Of a stretch of DNA of 64,000 nt, positions 13,501 through 24,849 are shown one piece after another (positions within the stretch are counted from its first letter, which is position 1; each line of letters opens with the position of its first letter). The notes under the pieces are model-generated. The model did no database searches, was not told where the DNA came from, and saw only the letters and a list, made by a program, of their open reading frames with translations. The stretch lies in contig JAMXBD010001405.1 of NCBI GenBank assembly GCA_024138025.1, positions 62,001-126,000 on the forward strand. The letters are read 5' to 3'. The position numbers were made by a program, and so were the translations under genes. This stretch comes from Combretum micranthum (taxonomy: Eukaryota; Streptophyta; Magnoliopsida; Myrtales; Combretaceae).

Positions 13501-13789
13501 GAAAGGGGAAGAGACAAGGAGCGTTTTCTATGCAATAATGAGGAAGTGAGGGAATTTTTTTTATATCATCATCATCATCATCTAATACGGTTATTTCATC
13601 TACGTATTTTCATTATGAATCTTATATATACATTTTATTATATTATAAAACATCTCATAATATAATATTTAAAAGATAATTTATGTTATATATTACTAGA
13701 TATCATAATATATTTTTTTTACATTATGATATATTTTATAATATGACACATAAAATATCATTTATATTACATATTATTAAATATTATAG
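10538..13789. other. CACTA leader/promoter side, no recognised coding region
   Basis: About 3.2 kb of AT-rich DNA between the TNP2 start and the 5' subterminal repeats. I see no protein homology on either strand. Features are a poly-T tract near 10740, a TA microsatellite at about 13028-13060, a pyrimidine-rich stretch on the minus strand (about 13440-13380) and a short telomere-like repeat at 13466-13493. Confidence 0.6.
13466..13493 (-). repeat. Telomere-like repeat (telo-box cluster) in the CACTA leader
   Basis: The plus strand reads three to four tandem TTAGGG-like units; on the transposase-coding strand this is CCCTAACCCTAACC. It lies upstream of a pyrimidine-rich tract on the same strand. 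AAACCCTAA boxes are known promoter elements of plant genes active in dividing cells; a regulatory role here is inference. Confidence 0.6.
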
Positions 13790-14150
13790 ATTACTAAAAA
13801 ATGCTGAAAAGAATCAGAGACAGACTTAAATATGTCTCTGAAAGTCATGTATGTATATACATGGCTTTTGAGACAGATTAGAAATAGAATTTTCAATGAA
13901 AAATGTAGTGCCAAAAATTTCCCCTTTCCTACTATAAAATTAGAGACAGATTAGCAACTAATTTGATTTCCTCACAAATCTGCAGATAATCCGTCGCAGA
14001 TTCTATTGTTAAAATATAAATAAACTATAAAAACTCTCCCATTATATGTCATCACAAATCCATCACAATACCAACGCTGATCAAATTATTCAGAGACAAA
14101 AATTTTCCGTCGCGGATTTTCTGTCTCTAAAAGTCAGTTTTCTTGTAGTG
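13790..14150. repeat. CACTA 5' subterminal repeat region and terminal inverted repeat
   Basis: Repeated motifs related to AGAGACAGATT and CCGTCGCAGATT in both orientations lead up to the terminus at 14150. They match those at 4106-4640 in type. Confidence 0.65.
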
Positions 14151-14153
14151 TAT

Positions 14154-17100
14154 ATACCCATTTATTCTTTAATGGTCACTTGCCTTTTGACAGTTCCACC
14201 AAATCATATGTCTTATTCTTACGTAAGGATTTCGTTTCTTCTTGCATGGCTTTAACCCATTCCTTTCTCTGCTCATGTAACATGACTTCTTGATCATATT
14301 ATGGCTCTTCCCCGTCTGTCAACATCACATACTCATCTGGATTGTATCTCACCGATGGTCTTCGCTCTCTTGAAGATTTCCTTAACTCAATCTACTGATG
14401 AGGCTCTTGGAGCTCTTCAACTGAATCTTCCACATCTCCCCCATTATTATTAGAATCTTCAAGAGAGGGCACTAGATCTACATTTATAGGGACTTCATAT
14501 GAGGATTTTGAATTTTCTAGCTTCTCAATATCTTCAATGGTTTGGTCTTCAAGTAAGATCACATCTCTACTCCTGACAATTTTCTTCTTTGCTGGATCCC
14601 ACAATCTGTACCCATATTCATCATGTACATAATCCAGAAAAATGCATTACTTTGAATTTGCATCAAGTTTTGCTCTTTCATCCTTGGAAATATGCACAAA
14701 TTCCCTACAACCAAACAAACATAAGTGTTCATAAGAAATATCTTTACCTATCTAGACTCTCTCTGGGATATCTCCATCCAGAACAAAAGAGGCAGATAGA
14801 TTAATCAGGTCGACAGCTGTCCTCATTGCTTCACTTCAAAATGATTTTGGTAACTTGGCATGAGATAACATACGCTTCACTTGCTCTATGATAGTGCGAT
14901 TCATTCTCTCTGCTATGTTGCTCTACTGTAGGGTTTTTGGAACTGTCTTCTCTAGTTTAATCCCATACTCCTTGCAATATTTTTCAAAAGGTCCTTTGTA
15001 TTCACCACCATTATTTGCTCGGATACATATCAATTGTCTTCCTGTTTTTCTTTCAAATCTAGTGTGGAATTACTTAAACATATCCAGTACTTAATCTTTG
15101 AACATCAAAGCAAAAGTCCATAACTTCCTAGAGTGATCATCAATGAATATAACAAAATAAAGAGCACCACCTATTGTCCTATCTTTCATATGACACACAT
15201 CTATGTGAACCAAATCCAATATATGAGATTTCCTAGCAGGTGGATTTCTCTTAAAAGCAACCCTATGTTGTTTACCAGCAAGACAATCAGTACAAGTTTT
15301 CGAGGAGTACCTTTTACATCCTGTAGAAGCTATTTCATGAAAAGTATTTGGAGCCCTTTCTCACTCATGTGACCCAGTCGCTTATGCCAAAGCTCCATTG
15401 AAGTATCATTTGTCAAATTCACATCTCTTTTACTTAGTTTTGCCGACATTAAGTAAAAGGTATCACTCTTCATCCCTTTTACCATAATGAGAGAACCATT
15501 AGTGAGCTTCTATTTTCCTTCACCAAAGTGACTACTCTAACCTTCATCATCTAGTTTCCCCGTAGATATAAAGTTCAGGCGAATATTTGGAACATATCTG
15601 ATATCTCTGAAAATGAACCTGCAACCAGTGTTAGTCTTTAAAACAACATTTTCAATGCCAACAATTTTAGATGTCTCATTGTTTCCCATCCTAACATTGG
15701 CATAATCACCAACAGTATAGGTTGAGAATAATTCACTATGTGATGTCACATGAAAGGAGTCACCAGAATGAATAACCCAGTCACTATCATGACATGGAAA
15801 GCCAACACAATCCTCATCACAGGCAACAATAATCTCACCACCTACTTTTGCAGCAATTGTGTCCATATTGTCAAAATCGTAATTTTATCAATACGATTCT
15901 ATGAGTTTACAATTTTATGAGGCCCTTCTAAGTTAATCATGGGTAGAATCTTTTTTTGGTAGAATCTTACGATTTTAACCAAATTTATCGATTCTATTTG
16001 TTCGAGTCAAATAAGCTAAAATATAAAAACTATAACCATGTATTTACAAGCTCATCAACTATTAGGAATTAAGATGATGTATCTTTCTTATTATCATTTC
16101 TATTTGGTTTCCACATACTCTCTCTATCTTTTTCTCTACCTCCCCCTAAAACTCTTGTTCTACATTTGTGGAATTCATTCAAGTCAAGTTACAGCTATAA
16201 AGTTTAGAAGAAAACTTATTTATTTCATTTGTATAATTAAGCATTTAATAAGTTGAAATTTTTTATTCTCTTTCAATTTATCACTTATTTCAAACAAAAC
16301 AATAGAAAATAAATTAATTTTGACTCTATTCATTCTTTTTTTATATGTTATATTATAGAATAAAAGTTATTATTAAAAAAAAAAGAACTTGATTTTTTTA
16401 ACATCCATTACGTGTTCTATGTTTTCTACATCTTTTATAAGCATTCTTATAATTTTTGAAGCTATTTGGCAAAGGTTGTAGAAACTTACATTTCTACGTT
16501 TCAAGTTTACATTCTATTTCTATTGACCACTTAGTGATTCTACATAGAATCGTGAGTTTGACAACCTTGGTTGTGTCTTCATCTTTTCCATCACCTTTAC
16601 CTTTACCTTGTTCTCTCTTCCACAGTCTACATTCTCTCTTGGAATGTTCTGGTTTGTCACAATAATAGCTTTTAATATTTTTCCTTCTTAATTTAGATCA
16701 TCCCTAGATTTATCAAATTTATCTGATTTATCATATGAGCCTCTATTCTTGCTTCTACCACATCTTTCTAGCTTATTAGTAACAAGTGCTCAAGTCTCAA
16801 AACTCGTGCCAAGATCTTTTCTTCTTGCTTCTTCATTCATCAAGCTATCTTTCACCATTGTAATGGTGAGCTTTCCTTCTAAAGCAAAATTGCTAGACAC
16901 CACAAGTGTCTCCCAACTGCCAGGCAGTGAATCAATAATAAAAGTGTCTGTATCTTATCATCAAGTGCAAGCTTCATGCAGACAGTTGATTCACAAGACC
17001 TTGAAAATCATTCAAATGCTCTATCATGTTAGATCCATCCTTATACTTTAGATTCACTACTCTCCTAATCAATAAGGTTTTATTCAAGAAAGTCTACCTC

Positions 17101-17373
17101 TCATACATGGATTCCATTTCTTCCATATAATATCAGTTTTGTTTCCAGAGCAACATGATGATATACACTATGATTAACCCATTGTCGGATATAACCGTTA
17201 GTTTTTCTATGCATGATTGCCCAATCTTCATCAGACTTATCATTTGATTTCGCATTATCACCGCTCAAAGGCATATACAGACCTTTAGAATATAACAGAT
17301 CTTCCATCATCGTCTTTCAGGTAGAATAATTCGATGAATTCAATTTTATCATTGTACCTGATGATTTAGCCAT
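14154..17373 (-). pseudogene. copia-1 gag, protease, integrase and RT N-terminal part, degenerate
   Basis: Gag starts at the ATG at 17373 (MAKSSGTMIKLNSSNY); MEDLLYSKGLYMPL follows near 17305. A nucleic-acid-binding knuckle near 16670-16625 reads SYYCDKPEHSKRECRLWKR, with the first zinc-binding Cys replaced by Ser. The protease region near 15785 reads WVIHSGDSFHVTS where copia proteases have DSG, so the catalytic Asp is lost. Integrase remnants start with ELWHKRLGHMSEKG (about 15385) and are full of stops. The integrase tail and RT linker include LWDPAKKKIVRSRDV (about 14600). The region from about 16450 to 15870 is very degenerate. It is cut at 14153 by the CACTA element and resumes at 4102. 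Confidence 0.8.
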
Positions 17374-17430
17374 GCCTACAAAACCTTAAAACAAAAACCC
17401 TTTTCTTTTCAAGATGGTTCTAATACCACT

Positions 17431-18057
17431 TACTAAGAAAAAATCTATGCCCTCTAATAACCAAGTAAATTTAACGAAGAAAAACCCAATTGGGAAAAAC
17501 TACGGGACCACAGTAAAATAATTCTTCCACTATCAACAATAATGGGATTACATTGTTTTTCTCCACTAGTAATACTAGTGGATCACAAATCTTCATCACA
17601 ACGGTAGATTTCAATCAGTGGTAGGAACAAGCCACTTCTCTCCCTAGAACTCTCTCTAGGTTTTTCAGAATAGTCGAAGCAATGCCCTAAAAGACAAAAT
17701 AAGGAGTATTCATATGAAAACCAAAAGTAGACTCACATGTGACATAAGCTAGCACTCAAGGCCGACAACTTTATGGACGGCATTAAAACACTGCTATTCT
17801 CGACAAAATGAAGGTCGGCACTATGCTGGCGGTGTAGATCCCCAACGCCAGTAGTGTACAGTGTATTATTGAAGGCCAGCATTGATGTTGTTGAAGGCCA
17901 ATGGCCCTGATCCTCATTTGGCCAGCGTACATTGTTCCAAGTCTTCTTTGTTGCACAAATCTCCTTATTTTCCAAGTCTTCTTCTAAATATACAAAATAT
18001 TAGGATTTCCTCTATTATAAGTTACAGACCCATATGGGTTGGATCTATAACCCAACA
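17431..18057 (-). repeat. 5' LTR of copia-1
   Basis: About 627 bp, homologous to 2010-2670. On the minus strand it starts TGTTGGGTTATAGATCC at 18057. The tRNA-Met-type primer site, degenerate TGGTATTAGAACC, follows two bases inside the element at 17428-17416. Confidence 0.85.
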
Positions 18058-18282
18058 AATATGAAGGAAAAAAAATACGAAAATAGACTTTAAAAATACG
18101 AAAAACATAAATTTTTTTAATATTTCAAAAAAACTTCTAAAATGCTCGATTATTCTCGTAAATTACTCGAATTGAGTATTTTAGAAATTGAACTTGATAA
18201 TTATTTGAGTAACTCAAATTCGAGCGTAACTCAATTGCAATCAAGTCGAATTCAAATAGTCTCTACTTAGTTTATGACCCTC

Positions 18283-18530
18283 GTTGCACTACTGTAGTTC
18301 TCAACATAGAGAGATGGACAGTGTATGACACTGCGTGTTGATGCATGGCTCATTGCTTACTTAGTAAAATTTACTTAAGTCAAAAAGTGTTCAAGTTTTC
18401 GTCAAGTGGTTTGTACGTAGAAAATATTAGAAGACTTTCGGGATGAAGAAGGTAATACAGACATGCAAAAAACATTGAATGATCTTCATAATCTATTTGT
18501 CTGGATAATAATGAATAAATATCAATACAT
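18283..18530. repeat. Duplicated SLAH upstream region, copy A, second block
   Basis: No gene. It aligns with about 36970-37200 of copy B (shared TTCTCAACATAGAGAGA, CTCATTGCTTACT and TTCAAGTGGTT). Copy B carries a GA-rich microsatellite here (37000-37025) that copy A lacks. An LTR element interrupts the block at 18531. Confidence 0.75.
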
Positions 18531-18842
18531 TGTTAGAGATTGATTCAAAAATAAGTGGATATGATCAAAATCTAGTTAGTCTATCTTATTTGGTTATTTC
18601 TATATAGTTTGTTTTGATTTTTAGTTAGTAGAAGTCTATCATTTTTTTATTTAGTAGACGTGTGAAGTCTTTTATCCTTATCTTATTAAAATATTGGGAT
18701 AGGCTTTATCTCTTTTGTAAGCCTATTTAAAGGCATGATGTTTATATCAGTTAAGAAGTTTAAAAAAAAAAAACAATTATCAATTCTAATAACAATTTTT
18801 TTTTCTTTCTCCTCTTTTATTTTAATGCTAAAAATTCCAACA
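18531..18842 (+). repeat. 5' LTR of the gag-only element
   Basis: 312 bp, TG to CA ends, nearly the same as 24850-25166. The copies differ mainly by substitutions and in poly-A/poly-T lengths. The tRNA-Met-type primer site follows at 18843-18854. Confidence 0.85.
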
Positions 18843-19211
18843 TGGTATGAGAGCTGAAACAGTCTTGAGGGCTTGTGATGATGGGTGAAAAATAAAAGTG
18901 AGTTTAAATACTTGAGAGATTAAATCCAACACTAGTACAACTCAAAAAGTACGAAGAAGAATTGGCAAAGAACCAAAGGCTCTCACTTGCATACATTCAA
19001 CTGTGTTGGAGGAGATTTTTACAAATATAATGGCTTGTGAATCACCAAAAAGAAGCATAGGATAAGCTTAAAGAAGAATTTGAAGGCAATACTCAACCAA
19101 AGTTGATGCAAATCTTGAATCTCAAAAGAGAATTTGAGATGCAAAAAATTAAGGAATCTGAAAATGTTAAGGAATATGGTAGTAAGCTTATGTCCCTTGT
19201 TAATTAAATCA

Positions 19212-19449
19212 TGTTAACATACTAGTTAGCAAAATACAAAAATATACAGCTGTAATTATTGTTAGTTTGCTTTTGTACGTGTTTAGTTATGATAGGTTCT
19301 TATTCTTTAGTTTGTTATTTTTCAGCATATAAATAGCTTCCTTTGTACAGAAATGGAAAGATAACAAGAATGAACATCATTCACTCATGTTTTCTTTTGA
19401 TATCTGATATTGTGAAGTTCAATCAGGGTTTTCTGTGTGAAATTTTACA
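19212..19449 (+). repeat. 5' LTR of copia-C
   Basis: Starts TGTTAACATACTAG and ends TTTTACA. It contains a TATAAATAG box at about 19330, the likely promoter. Matches 23992-24232 with only a few differences, including a short insertion (TTCACGTG vs TACGTG region) in the 3' copy. Confidence 0.9.
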
Positions 19450-19535
19450 TGGTATCAGAGTTGCGGTAAGACAGTTTTTTTTTTTTTGCATCACCTTACT
19501 TACTGTTGGTTGCGTGTGATTTTGTTCCTAGAAGT

Positions 19536-21072
19536 ATGAATATTTCCGTAGATAGAAATAGTGGAGTTATGAATGAAGCTGTGGTTAATGATCCTTTGTA
19601 TATATCGGGATTTGATAATCCAAACATGGCAATTGGAAACATTGTGTTTGATTGGCAATTGGAAACATTGTGTTTGATGGATTGAACTACTTGCCTTAGG
19701 CATGTTCGATTAAAATAGGTTTGGGTGCTAAGATGAAATTAGGGTTTGTTGATGGTAGTTTGGTCAAACCTGATGTACAATCGACTGATCTGTTTCGATG
19801 GGAAAGAGCGGATTATATGGTTCAGATGTGGATTTTGAATTCAATAGTAAAGGATATTGCTCAGAACTATGTTTTTACTTCTTCTGCCTTTGATTTGTGG
19901 AATGAAATCAAATAATAGTATGGACATAGCAATAGTCCTTTAATTTTTCAGATACAGTATGAAATTAGTAATCTGAAACAGTTGAACCAATCTGTTTCTA
20001 ATTACTATAATAGGATGAAAATGTATTGGGATGAATTACAAGCATTACATTCATATCCCTCGTATACATGTGGTAGAGATGATACTTATGATTGTCGATT
20101 GAAAGAGAGGATTCAACAATTTGAGTTAAAAACTAGATTATTCAATTTCTCATGGGTTTGAAGGAGAACTTTGAAATGGTGAGAAATCAGATCCTTTCAA
20201 TGGATCCCTTACCAACAGTTAATAAGGCTTACTATTCGTTTCAACAAATAGAAAGACAAAGGCTTATCACTACTGGTATTTCATCTAACATAGGAGTTTC
20301 AGCTTATCAGCTGAATAGGACTTCTAACTGGTCTGAAATATCCAACTCGAGGAGTTTTATTGACAAAAAGAAAGGAAAACGCTTATTTTGTAAGCACTGT
20401 AGCACTGAAGGACATAGTATTGAAACTTGCTTTAAGTTGGTTGGGTATCTGGACTGGTATAAAGGGAGAAAAATTGGAACTGTTGGACAGAAAGTTAGTA
20501 ATTCAGTTGTGAATTGTGTTGATACTAAAACTGATGGATATAGTTTTGCAAATAAATTGTCCACTCCTTTGGATATATGTTCTGCGGAAGGTTCTTCTTC
20601 GACTGCAGGGGCAAGGGACTTGCATTCTATTAATGCTTCAGTTGTTGATCCACAAGTTGTTTATCAATTGTGTCATGAAGTTCTGAAAATGATGACTGAA
20701 AGGAAGGCTGGTGATTCTACAGCTATGAGTATAATTGGATTTTCAGGTAATATCATACCATCTTCTTGTTTTAGTGGAATAAGTAATTTGATTGGCACAT
20801 GGATAATTGACTTGGGAGCCACATATCATATCACTCCTTTCTATTCACTTCTCTTTGATACACATACTCTTCCTTGTCCAATAAACATAAGACTACCAGA
20901 TGGTTCCTCTAAATCTGTTCAACTTTGTGGCTCTGTTCATCTCACTTCCAAATTAACCTTGACCAATGTTTTGTTTGTACCTAATTTTCCTTTCAACCTA
21001 CTGTCTGTTCATCGCATTGTTAAGGACAGTAAACTAACTGTCCAATTTGATGTTTCATCATGTGTTTTTTAG
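19536..21072 (+). pseudogene. copia-C gag and protease
   Basis: Gag starts at the ATG at 19536 (MNISVDRNSGVMNE). A 26-bp tandem duplication (19627-19652 and 19653-19678) shifts the frame. KMKLGFVDGSLVKP and WERADYMVQMWILNS (19730-19850) are typical of copia gag N-termini, and a stop at about 19913 follows. A CX2CX4HX4C zinc knuckle (CKHCSTEGHSIETC) lies at about 20389-20430. The protease reads WIIDLGATYHIT at about 20800-20835: the family motif is DSG, here DLG, with the Asp codon at 20809. The last open stretch runs to 21072. Confidence 0.85.
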
Positions 21073-21111
21073 GACCAAGCTAGTAAGATTGACATCATTC
21101 AAGCGAAGGAA

Positions 21112-22020
21112 TTGAATGGGTTATACTTGCTCAAGATTGATGCAAATTCCAATACAGAGTCTGTTTCATCTAATGTTCTAAACACTTTTGTTGCTTCCAA
21201 TAAATCCAAAGTCGATTTGTTTTTGTTTCATAAAAGACTAGGACATGCATCATTGTCCAAGTTGCAACACTTGTTTTCTCATTCTAATTCTAATATATCA
21301 GAATTAGATTGTAATGTTTGTGTTGAATCTAAAATCCATAGATTGCCTTTTCCTTGGTCTGTTTCCTATTTATTCATGCATTTGATTTGATAGATGTTGA
21401 TATATGGGGACCGTATTCTACTGTTTCTGTTGGAGGGGAGAGATAATTTCTTACACTTGTAGATGATTATAGTCCATCTACTTGGGTCTATCTTATGAGT
21501 ACTAAATCACAAGTTGTTATTTTCCTTGATAAGTTCTTCAAGCTTATCAAGAACCAATTCGGAATAGTTCCTAAGGTAATGAGATCTGATAATGGGACAA
21601 AGTTTTTGTCTTTTTCTTGTCAATCTTTATTAGATTCTTTTGGAATTATTCATCAAAGATCTTATCCATATACTCCCCAACAAAACGGTCGTGTTGAACG
21701 TAAACATCGACACATTATTGAAACAGCTAGAGCTTTAAGGATACAAGGTTATTTACCTAAGTCTTTTTGGGGTTAATGTATTTTAACTTCTGTGTATCTC
21801 ATCAACATAATGCCTAATGGCCAAACTTCATTGGAAATCTCCTTATGAACTTCTCTTCAATAAAATTCCCTCATATGATCATTTAAGGGTAATGGGGTGT
21901 CTTTGTTTTGTTGTGAATCATTGCCTCATTTAGACAAATTTGATTCCAAAAGCATTCAATGTGTTTTTCTTGGATACATGTTTGGTCAAAAAATATCAGC
22001 TTTATGATTTGTCTACTCGA
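21112..22020 (+). pseudogene. copia-C integrase
   Basis: The GAG-pre-integrase zinc region gives LFLFHKRLGHASLSKLQHL and CNVCVESK (about 21217-21335), an HHCC pattern. The catalytic core follows with VDIWGPYS, LVDDYS (first Asp, about 21457), RSDNGTKF (second Asp, about 21583) and PQQNGRVERKH (catalytic Glu, about 21690). Stops at about 21388, 21444 and 21774 and a frame change near 21390 break it, and homology fades after about 22020. In the family this enzyme inserts the cDNA into the genome. Confidence 0.85.
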
Positions 22021-23990
22021 AAATAATTGTTAGTCGTGATGTTATTTTTCGAGAAGAAATTTTTCCTTTTGCTACTTTAGTTGTTGATTCTTATGCTGAT
22101 ATATCACCTGCTCATACACTTTCCAAATACAATTCTCAAACACACATTCCAAACACTTTGTTTGATTCATCTTTTCTTGTTCCTTCATTATCTAGTGATG
22201 ACCTTATGCATTCCTCTTTACCTACTATTCCAGCCATAGATTCTGGTAGTTTGCATCAATTGAACTTGCGCAAGTCTACACACACTCGACAACCTCCACA
22301 ATAGCTTGATTCCTACATTCATTCCTTACATATTGCTTTTATACTAGATTCCTCTAAACACACATCTGTTACTACAAATTCTTATCCTCTATTTATAGAA
22401 AATGCTTTTTCCTCTTACCTTAAAGAGTTTGTGAATTCTATGGCTCTTGTTTTCAATTCTCATGAACTAGTTACTTTCACTTAAGCTGCTAAAGATGAAG
22501 AGTGGGTTCCTGCCATGAACAAAGAAATAGAAGCTCTAAAACATAATGACACTTGGGAGCTTGTTGATTTACCTAAAGGAAAACGTCCTATTGGCTGCAA
22601 ATAGGATTTACAAGATTAAGTATAGACCGATGGAACTATCGAACGTTACAAAGCTCGCTTGGTAGCAAAAGGATACACTCAAGTTGAAGGGATTGATTAT
22701 CATGATACATTTTCTCCGTTGCTAAGCTCAGTACTGTGCGGATATTGTTAGCCATGGTAGTTGCATATCAATGGCCCTTACACCACAACTGACATAAACA
22801 ATGCTTTTCTTCATGGATTTTAGATGAAGAAATCTATATGTTACCTCCACCAGGTTATTCAAAGGTTGGATTATCTCAAGTTTGTAGATTAAAACGATCA
22901 CTTTATGGACTTAAGCAAGCCTCATGACAGTGGAATAAAGAGATTTCAAATTTTCTCTTAGCAAAGGTTTTAATCAATCTTCTAGTGATCATTCTTTATT
23001 CACTAGACACAATGCTAATGGTTTCTTGGTTTTTTTACTCTATGTTGATGATATGTTAGTTACTGGGAATAATGATACAGCTATTGCTTCTTTAAAGTCA
23101 AATCTTGATCAAGCCTTCACCATTAAGGATCTTGGCTTAGCCCGATTTTTCCTTTAGTCTTGAGATTTGTTTTGTCTCCTCTAGTTTATATGTTCATCAA
23201 CTTAAATTCATTATGGATATGTTGCAAGACGCTGACCTTACTGCTTGTAAGCCTACTTCATTCCACCTCCCACTGGAAATTTGCTTCAACATGATGGTCC
23301 CTTATGGATGATCCTTCTTTGTTTCATCGGCTGGTTGGTAGGATGCTTACTTGACTTTAACCCAACCAAACCTTGCTTTTCGGTTAACAAGCTTAGTCAA
23401 TTTCTCTCACAGCCCCGTGTTCATCATTATCAAGCTGCTATTCATCTCCTGCGCTATCTAAAAGGGGCAATTCATATTGGTCTTTATTATCCATCCAATA
23501 ATTCACTTCGTCTTCGCGCTCTTTCTGACGCTGATTAGGGATCTTCCCCTTTTGATAGGAAATCATTATTCGGTTTTTGTATTTTTCTTAGTGATGCTCT
23601 TATTACTTGGAAATCAAAGAAGCAATCTACTGTTAGTACTTCGATGACTGAAGCAGAATATCGCAGTCTTGTAGCTGTGTCCAAAGAATTACTTTGGACA
23701 TCATACATTCTTCGAGATCTTTGCATATCCTGTTCTTTGCCTATTTCTGTATTTTGTAATAATAAATCCACAATTCAAATTGCTCGTAATCTTTGTCTTC
23801 ATGGACATACCAAACATATCGATATTGATATCCGCTTTATTCGTGATCTTATTTCTCGTGGGTTTCTTGTGGTACATCATGTCTCATCTAAAATTAAGTT
23901 GCTGATTACTTCACCAAATTACCATCTCAATCTTCTCTTCCTTTTTGTTTTCCAAGTTGGGCCTTTGTATGGCACCAACTTGAAGGGGGG
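22020..23990 (+). pseudogene. copia-C reverse transcriptase and RNase H
   Basis: After a linker (22020-22480), RT starts around EWVPAMNKEIEAL (about 22500) and [11 protein letters not shown] (about 22650). The catalytic YVDDM lies at about 23041-23055, followed by AFTIKDLG. RNase H follows with LRALSDAD (about 23505-23538), TEAEYRSLVAVSKELLW (about 23650), a CNNKSTIQIA segment (23755) and HTKHIDIDIRFIRDL (about 23808). The stretch is broken by several stops and frameshifts, so no active enzyme is expected. Confidence 0.85.
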
Positions 23991-23991
23991 A

Positions 23992-24232
23992 TGTTAACAT
24001 ATTAGTTAGCAAAATACAGAAATATACAGCTATAATTATTGTTAGTTTGCTTTTGTTCACGTGTTTAGTTATGATAAGTTCTTATTCTTTAGTTTGTTAT
24101 TTTTCAGCATATAAATAGCTTCCTCTGTACAGAAATGGAAAGATAACAAGAATGAACATCATTCACTCACGTTTTCTTCTTGATATCTGATATTGTGAAG
24201 TTCAATCAGGGTTTTCTATGTGAAAGTTTACA
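23992..24232 (+). repeat. 3' LTR of copia-C
   Basis: 241 bp, matches 19212-19449. The polypurine tract lies directly upstream at about 23980-23990. Confidence 0.9.
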
Positions 24233-24849
24233 AATCAGCTCGCTTGGTGAAGAATTTCCAAACCAAAGAATAGTGGAAAAACTTCTTGTGAGCCTACCTG
24301 AAAGGTATGAGTCAAAAATTTCTTCCCTTGATATTGCTAAAGATCTATCAAAAATAACTTTTGCATAATTGATCAATGATCTTCAAGCGGTGCATCAAAG
24401 AAGAAAATGAGGCAAGAAGCAACCAAACAAATGGTTGAAGGAGCTTATCTAGCTAAGACTTCATTTCTAAAAGGAAAAGGAAGAATCCCTCAATGCAACC
24501 ATTGCAAGAAGGCCGGTCATGAAGAGAAAGATTGTTGACACAAAGGAAAACCTCAATGTTTCAAGTGTAAAAGGTTTGGGCACCTACAAAATGATTGCAA
24601 AGTAAAAGATGAAGAACAAACAAATATGGTAGAGATGGTTAAAGAAAAAACTTTATTTTGAGTTAGTTGGTGAGATGTGTGCCAAGAGATTTTGGAGAGA
24701 AATACCCCAATTGAATGTTGATAAGAAAGTGCATTAACAAGATGATGAGAAGTGCATCATATAGTAAAGAGAGGTACTTCACATATTAGAAAATTGGAGA
24801 GAATTGCTCCATGAAGATTTCAACTTTGCAATTTTGAATCAAAGGGGAG

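Larger units (their letters stand above)
4106..14150 (-). mobile_element. CACTA (En/Spm-like) DNA transposon inside copia-1
   Basis: The termini are inverted repeats: from 14150 on the minus strand CACTACAAGAAAACTGACTT, and from 4106 on the plus strand CATTATAAGAAAACTGGCTT (the terminal CACTA has decayed to CATTA here). A 3-bp duplication TAT (4103-4105 and 14151-14153) flanks it, as is typical for CACTA elements. It carries a TNP2-type transposase region (about 10537-6829) and a TNPA-like gene (6500-4899), both on the minus strand. It splits the RT of copia-1, so it inserted later. Stops in both genes suggest that it is inactive. Confidence 0.9.
2010..18057 (-). mobile_element. Ty1/copia LTR retrotransposon (copia-1), split by a CACTA element
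   Basis: Two related LTRs (2010-2670 and 17431-18057) face the same way and bound a minus-strand gag-pol in copia order: gag, protease, integrase, RT, RNase H. The LTR begins TGTTGGGTT and ends TTAACA. A primer site related to TGGTATCAGAGCC (here TGGTATTAGAACC) lies at 17428-17415, and a polypurine tract (GGAAGGGGAATT) abuts the 3' LTR at 2671-2682. Flanks GATAT and AATAT are a probable 5-bp TSD with one mismatch. Without the CACTA insertion the element is about 6 kb. LTR divergence, stops and frameshifts show it is old and inactive. Confidence 0.85.
1295..18282. mobile_element. hAT-like non-autonomous element, split by a Helitron-like and a copia insertion
   Basis: Copy B is continuous where copy A is interrupted. 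The interruption starts TAGGGGCTCTAAACGAG at 1295 and ends in sequence whose complement reads GAGGGTCATAAACTAAG at 18282, an imperfect terminal inverted repeat. Flanking 8-mers are GCTGCACT (1287-1294) and GTTGCACT (18283-18290), an 8-bp target duplication with one mismatch, as expected for hAT. Removing the later insertions (1515-1988 and 2010-18057) leaves about 465 bp with no coding capacity and with ACTCGAA-type subterminal motifs. The hAT assignment is an inference from TSD length and the TAGGG terminus. Confidence 0.6.
19212..24232 (+). mobile_element. Ty1/copia LTR retrotransposon (copia-C), nested in gag
   Basis: LTRs at 19212-19449 and 23992-24232 (238 and 241 bp) are very similar. 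A perfect 5-bp TSD AATCA (19207-19211 and 24233-24237) flanks the element. The primer site TGGTATCAGAG at 19450 matches the tRNA-iMet complement and a polypurine tract (GAAGGGGGG) abuts the 3' LTR. Gag, protease, integrase, RT and RNase H lie on the plus strand in copia order but with several stops and shifts. The LTR similarity and perfect TSD make it one of the younger insertions in the window. Confidence 0.92.
18935..24660 (+). pseudogene. Gag of the gag-only element, interrupted by a 5-kb insertion
   Basis: The N-terminal part (about 18935-19206) gives KKYEEELAKNQRLSLAYIQ and, after a shift, DKLKEEFEGNTQPKLMQIL, hallmarks of the copia gag UBN2 domain. A stop replaces a Gln codon at 19202. 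The reading resumes at 24238 with SSLGEEFPNQRIVEKLLVSL and KISSLDIAKDLSKITFA, then two zinc knuckles: CNHCKKAGHEEKDC (about 24496-24537) and CFKCKRFGHLQNDC (about 24559-24600). It ends near 24660 without any protease motif. Stops show the copy is dead. Confidence 0.75.

Noticed and set aside
20307..20564. Minus-strand open frame inside copia-C gag
   Set aside because: Antisense shadow of the gag zinc-knuckle region.
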